Shown: one piece after another, positions 19,106 through 26,789 of the stretch
Numbering within the stretch: the stretch's first letter is position 1
How the letters are laid out: every line of letters starts with the position of its first letter
Notes under the pieces: generated by a model
The model's database searches: none
Told to the model about the DNA's origin: nothing
The model's input: the letters and a program-made list of their open reading frames with translations, nothing else
Source of the DNA: Amoebophrya sp. AT5.2
Lineage: Eukaryota > Sar > Dinophyceae > Syndiniales > Amoebophryaceae
Assembly (NCBI GenBank): GCA_005223375.1
Contig: RXOD01004179.1
Coordinates: forward strand, 1 to 26,789
Direction: 5' to 3'
DNA length: 26,789 nt
Made by a program: the position numbers and the translations under genes

Positions 19106-20256
19106 ATGGCGTCCAGTTCAATCGCGAGGCAACTGCTGTCAAAGCAACTTGTCGAGCTGACGAAGGACGAGACTAATGGATTTTCCGTGGGCCTGGAGGA
19201 CGATTCGGACCTGTTTAAGTGGCGCGTGTGCTTCGAAGGCCCACAGGACTCTGTTTACGAAGGCGGGCTATTCACAGGTACTTATAAACGAGTAATTTTT
19301 TAATTTTAGTTTATTTTGGTCGCTCGACATCATCTTTCGCTTGGGTGGTGAATCCGATTCTTACCTTCTGGTTCGAGGCACTTCACATTCGTTGCGCTCC
19401 ACGTTTTTGTGTTCAACGAGCGAGATTCATCACTTCAACGTACTTCACAACAGCCGTGCTCAGTTTCCCCAGCGACTTCCCGAATTCCCCGCCGACCATG
19501 CAGTTTGAGACCGAGATGTTTCACCCGAACGTATACCCCGACGGGAAGGTGTGCATCTCCATCCTGCATCCGCCCGGCACGGACCAGTTCAACGAGCAGG
19601 AGACTGCCGACGAGCGGTGGCGGCCGATACTCGGGGTGGAGAGCATATTGATGTCGGTTATGGCGGGACCAGGTGGTAAGTGGACAAGTGGTAAAGTGTT
19701 TTTTTTGCTGGGGGGCTTTTTGGGTCCCCCTTTGACTTCGTTGTTCCTAAAAAGCGGGTGGCCTTACTAGGAGCAAGCGCGGCCTTCCACGCCGGACTGG
19801 CAACCTTGCACCACCACACAGCTATCTAAGGCTCCTGACAAGAAAGCTCCACTCTAGGTGCCCCCTTTTGCCCTGCCTTCATACTGATGTGCTCTAGCAC
19901 TTTTGATTCTAGCTACTGGCTTTCCATGGCCTACTTCTTTTCCTCACCAATGGCTCACGACGGACCTGACGCCCCTCCTCCAAACAATTGGGCATCTCTG
20001 CAGCCGCCTTAACGTACTCGTCACCTAAGGCAATGAATTCGCCACTTAAAAACTGAAGACCCATTTCAAAATCAAAGTACTTACCAGTTCCCCACTTAGC
20101 TTACCGCCTGGTCTCTTCATATCGGTGTTGAACATGATGCTGGAACCCAATCCGAGCTCGCCTGCGAACATGGACGCAGCCGTGATGTACAGGGAACAAA
20201 ATAAGGACTGGAAGAAAAAGGTGCGAGCGCTCGCGAGAAAAAGCATCGAGGGGTGA
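19106..20256 (+). CDS. UBC7/UBE2G-like: UBC7/UBE2G-type ubiquitin-conjugating enzyme E2 (3 exons)
   Basis: Proposed exons 19106-19277, 19454-19658 and 20127-20256 total 507 nt, coding 168 aa, against 165-170 aa for UBE2G1, UBE2G2 and yeast Ubc7. It begins MASSSIARQLLSKQLVEL. The HPN motif is in EMFHPNVYPDGK and the active-site Cys follows in GKVCISILHPPG. The acidic insert typical of this subgroup comes next (GTDQFNEQETADERW). The C-terminal helices include EPNPSSPANMDAA. Such E2s accept ubiquitin from E1 and pass it to ER-associated degradation ligases. The exon 2/3 border is set by homology: excising 19654-20121 gives GVESILMSVLNMMLEPN, which aligns without gaps to the family, whereas any GT-AG choice adds extra residues. 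The border can slide within the repeated TCGGT. The ATG was chosen because it starts the conserved N-terminal helix. Confidence 0.92.
19278..19453 (+). other. Intron 1 of the E2 gene
   Basis: GTACTT to CAACAG, 176 nt, phase 1. It joins YEGGLFT to AVLSFPSDFP exactly as in the family, with no gap, so the border is firm. This canonical intron sits in the same gene as introner element B and makes a useful contrast. Confidence 0.9.
19659..20121 (-). mobile_element. Introner element B (non-canonical intron 2 of the E2 gene), reverse orientation relative to element A
   Basis: 463 bp flanked by perfect 5-bp direct repeats TCGGT (19654-19658 and 20122-20126). Terminal inverted repeats of about 22 bp start exactly at those repeats: the left end is TATGGCGGGACCAGGTGGTA and the right end, read in reverse complement, is TATGAAGAGACCAGGCGGTA. 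The T/C difference would be a G-U pair in RNA. The left end is identical for 14 bases to the right end of element A (CTGGTCCCGCCATA in complement). Several internal blocks match element A in the opposite direction, including an identical 18-mer (GGGAACTGGTAAGTACTT on the minus strand). Excising the element with one TCGGT (468 nt) restores a gap-free E2. There is no long frame inside. Confidence 0.85.
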
Positions 20257-21883
20257 AGATGAAATCCAAATCTTCGAGGTCGAGGAAGCTAGAGCTGCTA
20301 GTACGCGGACTCGGGACCCCTGGCGGAGGACGAGCAGCAAACAACATCAGAGGACAAAGGGAAAAATAACAACACGATGTATAATTCCACTGCTTTGAAT
20401 GATGTCATTCATTGTCATTGTCCGGTGCGCGACGAACATGGGACTTTGATGAGCTGGTGCAAGACGTGATTGCAATTTGCAAATGCAGTGGCGAATCAAT
20501 GTCTGTGCAAGTAGAATCTTTATCTGAGCTGGTATCCGGTTTTACATAGACGTCACGATCGCGCGGAAATCGACGTCTGCTACAAGCAGTGGGAGGTTGC
20601 GCTTGCTCGTCGTCGTCTACTCTTCCGAAACGGTGGCAGGAAGGTCCCTGGTATACCGTGACTTGCTCCTCAGGCAAGTCTAGAAGTTTCCCACCTACAA
20701 CTGAGGCTGACCTCCACGCAGATTAATTTTACGTTTATTTTCGTTTACTCCTTTTGAGAATACAGAAAAAATCAAAACGATGCAGGTGCACAGAATCATA
20801 ATCAATCATCAACGAGCAGGGCGGAGGACACTTGCACCATGATGCTCGTCTACTATGCAGCCGACAGCGCTATTTTCTTTTATCTTTTAAGTTTGGGAGC
20901 AGATCGATGAGGAAGGCAAGACAGAGGGCCGGTACTGGTCGGTTGATGATCAATTGATTCGATTCTAGGTTTTCAACATTCCTCCAGTGGTTTTTGCTCT
21001 TCGTTCTGGGCCGAATGACTTCAGGTCAGGATGATCAATTTTTCGTCGATTATCGCGCAGAAAGAGGCTTTGTTGCAAGCAGGGCTCTGCCGACGAAAGC
21101 ACAACAAAAATGAACTGTCTTTCAATGTTTGAAAAAAATGGAGAGGAGCACAACTCGCCCTCAAGAAAAAAATGCAAGCCATCAAGTTCAACCCGGCTTG
21201 GCTCAGGCCCCGTCCTCGACCTCGAAAGAAAAAAATTATACAGGAGATGAAGTCGTGGACGATATCTTATGTGAAATGAACTTCTATTCACGTCACCGTG
21301 GGGCCAAATTCCAAGCGTGGGTGCCGAGAGATGATGTTGACGTGGGTTGTACGACCATGAGGACACTCATTCTCATTCAGCGGAGCGCTACGTCGAGGCA
21401 GGGAGAAATGAATCGAAGATCACGTCACAACGTCGGTCAGATGAGTCGCTTTCGCTACCGACAACGGCACGGATTTGGAAAACCCCTCTTCTATCCACTC
21501 GAGAAATATTGAGAATTCTCCATTTCTTGCCATCGATTCGCTTCGTGATCTGCTTACCCGAGACCGAAACACCGTATGCGCTATGCACAAGTTGTACATC
21601 AGAGTATCTCATCCATACCACACAGACACAGGTTCGACATCTCCTTATTCATTGCCTAGCTGGTGCTGGAGGGCCCAGTGTGCGCACTACTTTTCCCTGT
21701 CCCTGATAGTGATACCCATTGGCAGAAGATGCAGATGCAACCATGTCACTCCCACCTCTTTAATCTCGTCGAACGCGATAAATGTGAAGCAACAGCTTTC
21801 CTATGAAAACATTCGACGCGCAGCCCGTATTCCGTTCTTGAAGAATCTGACTGAGAGGACATTCCAGTCGGACCACGAAAAAA
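20257..21883. other. Intergenic region, no supported gene
   Basis: 1.6 kb between the E2 stop and the histone ATG. Frames occur at 21138-21512 (about 124 aa from its first ATG, Arg-rich, no family) and on the minus strand at 20405-20677, but neither resembles a known protein. The frame at 21475-21972 runs over the histone start in another frame and is an artefact. Short self-complementary words such as ATCAATTGAT near 20950 occur, nothing more. Base composition is AT-richer than in the exons. Confidence 0.45.
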
Positions 21884-23073
21884 ATGGCGCGAACCAAGCA
21901 AGCCGCCAGAGCGGGCAAGAAGCAGCCTCCTATGGACGTACAATTTATTGCTCGACTTCGATCATGCTTTAATAATGGTCGTGGTCGTCGTCGTTCTAAA
22001 TTTAGCATATTTCTTATGCACCAGTTTACTCGTTGCAATCTATCTTCATCAATTCATTGAATATATTCCAAAGTAGATACCTTTCATTCTCTTTCTCAGG
22101 GCGCAAAGGGATCAATGGATATGGGCATGCCAGTATACCAGCAGTATGGCGACGCCCTCTACATGCAGCCGGCAAACCCCTACGGCCAGCAAAACCAGGC
22201 GGCTTCCAGCTCTTCCTATGTACAGCAGGTGCCACGACGCGCACCAGTCGCGGTCAAGAAAACGCACAGAGCAAAGCCAGGTGCCGACATCTCCTACAGA
22301 TGAAAGAACAACTTTACAATGACCTGTTTAGTTTTCTCCGCAACCAAGAAGTCATAGTCGACTTACCTACAAGCCCAGTAGAGTAGACAGCTTTTCTCTG
22401 GAAATAACAAAAAGAATTACGTGCGATACAGGTCAAAAAGCGCTGCAGGAGATCCGCAAACTGCAAGCCTCGACCGAGCTGCTCATCCGAAAAGCACCCT
22501 TCCAGCGCATTGTCAGGGTACAACTTGCAATGATCATAATTCTGACTACAGTGACTACTTGGCCGCGAGTGCTGAGTTTTGAATTTGAATTTCTAGTGAA
22601 GGTGGACACCTCACCTAAGGCTACTTAAATGTCCGTTATCTCGAGCAAAATCTTGAAATTCACGTACAACTACAGGAAATGGTTGCCGCTTTGAACGACA
22701 ACACGGACCAGAAGATAAGGTTCCAGAGCCAAGCCCTGGTTGCGCTGCAGGAGGCCTGCGAGGCATACATGATCGGCCTTCTCGAGGATACCAAGTACAG
22801 CTTATTACTAAGTCGATTTATCAATTTCGTAGTTTTCCACTTTGACATGATAAATCGTATGAAAGAATCATGTGGATGTGGCGTCGTGTTTAGCCACGCA
22901 TCTTCATAAGAAACAGAAAGTAATAAATTGATTCATGACCACCTACACCTAGACCTTCGACGTATCACTATCATACCTCTTTCAGCCTCTGCGCGCTGCA
23001 CGCGAAGCGTGTGACGATCATGCCCAAGGACATGCAGCTCGCGAGACGACTCCGCGGGGAGGGTGGCAAGTAA
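21884..23073 (+). CDS. Divergent histone H3 variant with extended tail (5 exons)
   Basis: Exons 21884-21937, 22100-22280, 22432-22517, 22676-22794 and 22986-23073 give 528 nt, 175 aa. Phases agree at all four canonical introns. The start [16 protein letters not shown] keeps the first five mature residues of H3 (ARTKQ, so K4 is present), but the K9-S10 position reads A-G. A Met/Tyr/Gln/Ser-rich stretch of about 35 extra residues follows ([20 protein letters not shown] onward), then a conserved core: [68 protein letters not shown] and [13 protein letters not shown]. The loop between alpha-1 and alpha-2 is about four residues longer than in canonical H3. It would pair with H4 in nucleosomes. The longer loop 1 is also seen in centromeric H3, but the ARTKQ tail is not typical of it, so its class is open. 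Confidence 0.92.
21938..22099 (+). other. Intron 1 of the H3 variant gene
   Basis: GTACAA to TCTCAG, 162 nt, phase 0. It splits the conserved ARTKQ start (exon 1, 18 residues) from the unusual Q/Y-rich tail exon, so the tail insertion is confined to its own exon together with the KTHRAKP segment. Confidence 0.85.
22281..22431 (+). other. Intron 2 of the H3 variant gene
   Basis: GTGCCG to TACAG, 151 nt, phase 1, flanked by AG|GT words on both sides. It joins HRAKP to [10 protein letters not shown], matching the H3 order RPGTVALREIRR. Confidence 0.88.
22518..22675 (+). other. Intron 3 of the H3 variant gene
   Basis: GTACAA to TACAG, 158 nt, phase 0. It joins PFQRIVR to EMVAALND, matching the H3 PFQRLVRE junction. 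GTACAAC occurs at the donor and again just before the acceptor. Confidence 0.88.
22795..22985 (+). other. Intron 4 of the H3 variant gene
   Basis: GTACAG to TTTCAG, 191 nt, phase 2. Joining AA and C makes the Asn of [12 protein letters not shown], an exact match to canonical H3, so this border is firm. Confidence 0.92.
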
Positions 23074-23795
23074 GGAGGACAGGGCGGATGAAAAAACAAG
23101 AAAAAGTTCACGTAGATGCGACACCTTCGTGGTCGACACGAAGACGAAAACGTCGAGATTTCTTGATGAAGAACATGTGAATTGTGCGGAGTTGTCCTCG
23201 CACCACTTGCCCGCTGCTGCTAATTTCCGGCGATGGTCTCCGTCTCCTTGTTGTAGCCGCCGTCTCATCGCGACCACACCGACTGCGCGCAGCTGCAGCG
23301 ACTACCACTACCCCCTGCTGTATTAAACTTACTGCAGAACGAGAACAGGAAAACGAAATACCACCGCGATCTCATTCTTGTGCCTCATTACGTATTCATT
23401 GCGTCTTTCTTCAACGACCACTTCACTAAAATCCACATCACCTCCTCCTCTGCGACAATATCCTGCGAATCTGGATCGTTGTGCTCGCCTGGTATATCCG
23501 CACCTCCGTTGCTGTCGTAAACCTTACTATTTGATAACATTGGTTTTGGTTCTGAAAGAATGATCCGATCGATGCTGTAGAACTGGGACTAAGTAATCTA
23601 ACAGAAGAACCTAGCGGTAGCGTAGCAGAACGACACGCGGAAGCACGCCTGAGGCTTGGGCCCAAGGCACTCCTCAACCAAAAATCGATCCTTGAATTCT
23701 GAGCTTGACTTTTGATGAAGATATAGTCAAGGAACAAGCAGAAGCACCGCCCGGTCTCCATCTCGAAGCAGCGTCCGTCGAACCCCATCCATGTT

Positions 23796-23848
23796 GAAGA
23801 TAAGGATCTCCGCCTCGTTATCATCGGTGCATGAAGATAAGGCTCTCC
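23796..23848. repeat. Imperfect short direct repeat
   Basis: GAAGATAAGGATCTCC (23796-23811) recurs as GAAGATAAGGCTCTCC (23833-23848), 15 of 16 identical, 37 bases apart. It may be a local duplication; no function is evident. Confidence 0.6.
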
Positions 23849-24934
23849 TTGTAACGGCGATCCCCACCTCCTCCATGTAGTTGTAAGCGGCTAGTACAGA
23901 TTGACAGACACTACTAGTCTCTTCGAGCGTGAGAAGGTATCTACTTTGCTAGACTAGAACACTTTCCCAGCTGTAGCTTGACGTTGACGTGTACCTTTAC
24001 TAGCCTTAAAGTACGACGAGAAGAGCGCCGCAGCCTGACTCTCGAGGAGCTGAGGCACGCTCAGTGCGGCTGGGAGTGGGAAAAACAACTTTTACGTTTT
24101 ACGAGAGGACGCCGGGGAAACTATGAAGCAAGCGTAAAACTTATACAACGTAGTACTACGAGTACGACGTTCAATTGAATTGTGGGCGGACAGAATCAAA
24201 AGCTGGAGCGTCGAACCCACACTAGCTCCGAAGGTAGAGGCAGCGAGAGAAGGTGCAGGATTCTCCTTTTACAACACGATTTCGATTGAAATAAGAAAGT
24301 AGTTGGGGATGGGGGGGGGCTTCGACGCCGCGGCTTCGGTGGTGTGAGACTGGTTTGATACCTGCTTCTTCTAGAATACACAACGACAACATCAACTTCA
24401 ACAACGACCGTGTATTTAAGCTTATTCATTGATTCAACACGCCGCGCAGGAGGTGCGGGCACGTAAAAATGAGACGAGAAAATGGTGACAAAAACGTACT
24501 CACCTGCGCAGTACGACGACCACGTAAGAAATTTACCGAAGCAGCAATGGCGTGACAAGCGAAACCTGATCGCCGAAAATGAGCAAGAACTACGTTGCAG
24601 AAAATTTCGTCTCGAACTTTCCGAGGGTTTTCATCTTGCTTGTGTTGGTCCTCAAAAATCCACGAGTTCTATGAATGGTGGAAATGCAGTGAAAGAGTGT
24701 CTCTTTCGGATCCCTGCAATGACATTAATTTACGTATCAATCAATGTTGTATTTACGGTCGCCGTGCCTCTTCGCCGTTCTATCCCGAGGATCAGTTTTG
24801 TTCGTCCAGATCAATCTACGAACGCGTAAAGCTAAACACCAGCCCATTCTTCTATCATGTACCAAGTTCCAATGCGAGAAGCGCGTAGCCTCCTCTCAAA
24901 CTACTACATTTTATTGTCGTGAAGCATAAGCAAC

Positions 24935-24962
24935 TATTCCATTGTTTTCGCTTCATCTTTAG
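24935..24962 (+). promoter_or_regulatory. Splice-acceptor-like pyrimidine tract upstream of the TDRD3-like ATG
   Basis: A pyrimidine-rich run (ATTGTTTTCGCTTCATCTTT) ends in AG at 24961-24962, 35 bases before ATG 24998. It could be the 3' site of a 5' UTR intron, or a trans-splice acceptor if this is a dinoflagellate-lineage genome where mRNAs receive a spliced leader. No spliced-leader gene is in the window, so the choice is open. Confidence 0.35.
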
Positions 24963-24997
24963 TGTGGTCGAAGCAAGCAACTTTGTCAGCCAACACA

Positions 24998-26789
24998 ATG
25001 GTGGTCTCCACGCAGCAGCAGCTGCCGACTTTTGTTGCCCAGCGCATTCCGGACTGGCATGTGGACTTCACGGAGGTTGACTCTTCTGTGAACCGCGCAA
25101 GCATCCGCAAATTTGCCACGGATTCCGACATCCGCAACCTGAAGATCCTGCCGACGCTACCCGAGAAACTGAAAGAATCCAAGGACAGCATTATCGAGGG
25201 CTTGCACTTTGTGCAGTTGCAGAAGTTGACGAACTTGGCGCACCCGCAGAAGCCGTGCGCGGGTAGTCGGGGCTACTTCAAGTCATACAGCTGCTGGTGC
25301 CTGCACATGGTGGACGCTCGGGGCCAAAACTTTGCCGGGTGCGAGTTCGAGTCGCTCAAAGGAGAAGGAATCACTTTTGAAAAAGCCATGCCAGGAACGA
25401 AACTGCTGCTGGGGCCGAAGGTACTTACAACGAAACCTTCGTCGTTCCATTGCCCTGATACAACTAATGCCACCTCGCACGGAGTTGTACAAAACAACTG
25501 CCTACTTCTACGAACTACAATTTTGAACAAACATTGAGATCATCTCGATCTACGTTGTTCTTCTGTCAGATTTTCGTAAAGAATGGACTTCTGTACCTGA
25601 CGCCGAAGAATTGCAAATTTCTTGGCGGTGAAGTGGAACGCCTGGTTGAGCAGCACAACGCCTACCTCCGGCAGCCACCAAAAATTGTGTGGCTCAACAC
25701 CATGGCGCAATCGAAGCGGAAACGTATTTCGAATTCGTATTTTTTTTCTATCCATTTTTGGAAAAGCAACTTCGTTCCCCTCGCCGCTTCTATCGTGTCA
25801 ATGCCGTAGCTTAATGATGTACACCAACCGATGCAGGCGCGCCCCACAATTGCTTGTTGATTCTATTCATTTTATTATTTTCAAGTTCAACATTGTTTGT
25901 GTTTCTGTATCTTTTTTGCTGTCGAGTCGATCCCTTGCCCTTCCTCTGTCTACTGTCTTCCTGTTCCTTCAGCTTGAATGAAATGAATCTTCACGAACGC
26001 GAATCGTCAAAACCAAAACAAAAACAGAGCTGACGCGTCTTCCTGCGGACCAGAAGCCGCCGGATTTCGTCCCCTTTTCTGGCATTTCGACGACGCGGGT
26101 TATTATGGACGTCCCCGGGGATGAAGGCGAGGCGTCCGATGACGATTTCTGGGTCGATGAGAAGCAGGAGAACTACGAGCACTTCAACGGCAGTGCGGTG
26201 GTTTCCCACCGTCGCGACCACAATAACTCGAGCAACCACCTCCAGGAACAGCAGCAGCAGCACCAGCAGAAGGGGAATAGCAAAAAGGGACGAGGACGAT
26301 ACAATGACCAAAATAATGGCTATGAACAGCAGCAGTATGTCGACACCGGCTATGAAGACAACAATTACCAGTACGGCGGGTCGACGTCGAGATCGCATTT
26401 GCAGCAGCAGCACCCGGCACCAAAGGGGAAGATGAGTAAGAGCAACTACGGTGACCACCAGGAGCGACAGGACAACAAAGGGTACGGCGGCGGTGAGAAT
26501 TATAACAGAGATGAGCACCAGAACCAGAAGGGTGGCTATTATCACGGGGGCAACAAGGACAACTACAGAAACAAGGAAAGCAACCAATATGGGGGCGGAA
26601 AGGGAAAGCCACAGGAACAGGGCAATGGCTTTGGGGTAGCTGCACCAGCTTACAACGAGCAGCAGCAGCAGTTGCAGTATGGCAGTGGTCCCCCGCCGCC
26701 GAGTGCCCAGTACGGCGCTCCCTCGTATCACGGAGGCGGAGCGCCACCTCCGCAGCATCTTCCACGCCAACATCATGGCGGGCAGCCGC
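24998..26789 (+). CDS. TDRD3-like: TDRD3-like OB-fold protein with Q/G/N/Y-rich tail (3' end outside window)
   Basis: Exons 24998-25420, 25570-25723 and 26028 to the right edge, phases 0 and 1, with about 446 residues visible. The N-terminal half matches the DUF1767/OB-fold region shared by TDRD3 and RMI1. Conserved parts are CLHMVDARGQNFAGCEFESL, MPGTKLLLG, then VKNGLLYLTPKN and FLGGEVERLVEQ, followed by PPDFVPF, a motif found after the OB fold in TDRD3. TDRD3 partners topoisomerase 3-beta and acts on mRNA and R-loops. RMI1 acts with Top3-alpha, and PPDFVPF favours TDRD3. From about residue 240 the chain is low-complexity: CAG-encoded Gln runs, KKGRGRYNDQ, Gly-Tyr and Asn repeats, and Pro/Gly near the edge. 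This resembles RNA-binding prion-like or RGG tails. Any Tudor domain would lie beyond the window. ATG 24998 was chosen because the frame upstream opens only at GTG. Confidence 0.8.
25421..25569 (+). other. Intron 1 of the TDRD3-like gene
   Basis: GTACTT to TGTCAG, 149 nt, phase 0. It joins GTKLLLGPK to IFVKNGLLYLTP, matching the OB fold with no gap. Confidence 0.85.
25724..26027 (+). other. Intron 2 of the TDRD3-like gene
   Basis: GTATTT to AAACAG, 304 nt, phase 1. It joins AQSKRK to QLTRLPADQKPPDF. The phase matches only for this donor; the second GTATTT at 25737 is out of phase. An AG two bases later (26029) would need a phase 0 donor, so a small border error is possible. Confidence 0.65.

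Larger units (their letters stand above)
23074..24997. other. Intergenic region, no supported gene
   Basis: 1.9 kb between the histone stop and the TDRD3-like ATG. Frames at 23438-23824 (minus, 128 aa) and 24482-24829 (plus, 115 aa, starts at a true ATG) have no recognisable family and irregular composition. The region includes a G9 run at about 24311, a CAA-rich stretch near 24380-24405, and an imperfect direct repeat at 23796-23848. The last 60 bases contain an acceptor-like pyrimidine tract. No RNA gene was seen. Confidence 0.45.

Noticed and set aside
19676..20077. Canonical GT-AG intron in the E2 gene with GGTAAG donor and AAAG acceptor
   Set aside because: It is in phase and stop-free, but would insert about two dozen residues into a helix that is ungapped across UBC7/UBE2G proteins, and the acceptor lacks a pyrimidine tract. 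It remains a fallback if RNA data support it.
21138..21512. About 124-aa plus-strand frame upstream of the histone gene
   Set aside because: No family resemblance, irregular composition and no supporting context. It may be a real small gene but the sequence alone does not show it.
23438..23824. 128-aa minus-strand frame
   Set aside because: Would be the only minus-strand gene; no family similarity and composition typical of chance frames.
24305..24320. Homopolymer G run and nearby CAA-rich tract as a regulatory repeat
   Set aside because: Too short and irregular to call a microsatellite or regulatory element.
24482..24829. 115-aa frame beginning at a true ATG
   Set aside because: No recognisable domain, no paralogue in the window, and codon composition unlike the GC-rich confident exons.
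25991..26776. 261-aa minus-strand frame that looks like a multi-pass membrane protein
   Set aside because: The Leu/Val/Ile-rich translation is the mirror of CAG/CAA/AAC/TAC-rich coding in the low-complexity tail of the TDRD3-like gene. The + strand continues a validated OB-fold protein in phase.
1..26789. tRNA, rRNA, spliced-leader RNA, snRNA genes and CRISPR arrays
   Set aside because: I looked for T-arm (GGTTCRA) words in context, the dinoflagellate leader core and U6-like boxes, and for regularly spaced repeats. Nothing convincing was found by eye; a covariance-model search would settle it.

Overview
This window is eukaryotic nuclear DNA. It has long open frames and spliced genes whose exons join in phase, and it encodes eukaryote-only proteins: a large Arf-GEF of the GBF1 type, a UBC7/UBE2G ubiquitin-conjugating enzyme, a histone H3 variant and a TDRD3-like OB-fold protein. 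All seven genes lie on the + strand, spacing is tight (about 0.5-2 kb), and 12 short GT-AG introns (149-304 nt) can be placed by phase. Two further introns are repeated, transposon-like and non-canonical. That combination recalls compact dinoflagellate-lineage parasite genomes (the syndinian Amoebophrya has unidirectional gene blocks and introner elements). The lineage is inference; I see no rRNA, tRNA or spliced-leader sequence to confirm it.

Layout. 2-205: 3' tail of an unidentified gene. 1602-6266: single-exon 1554-aa protein with a signal peptide and O-fucosyltransferase-like motifs. 6785-9346: single-exon 853-aa predicted type I membrane protein with a Gly-rich tail, not identified. 10225-17907: seven-exon GBF1-type Sec7 Arf-GEF (about 2070 aa). 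19106-20256: three-exon UBC7/UBE2G-type E2 (168 aa). 21884-23073: five-exon histone H3 variant (175 aa) with a long Q/Y/M-rich tail insertion and a longer loop 1. 24998-26789: TDRD3-like protein, cut by the right edge.

The most striking signal is a pair of related elements at 16308-16753 (in the GBF1-like gene) and 19659-20121 (in the E2 gene). They share terminal inverted repeats starting TATG and containing GGTAAG, share several internal blocks, and sit in opposite orientations. They are flanked by 5-bp direct repeats (TCGGT/TCGGT and CGTTC/CGTTT). Removing each element with one copy of the direct repeat restores the reading frame in both genes, and for the E2 gives a gap-free match to the UBC7 family. 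They look like introner elements: DNA-transposon-like units removed as introns, with boundaries that do not obey GT-AG.

Functionally the genes are an assortment (Golgi trafficking, ER quality control, chromatin, RNA/topoisomerase biology) and do not form a pathway. The shared strand fits unidirectional arrays rather than functional clustering.
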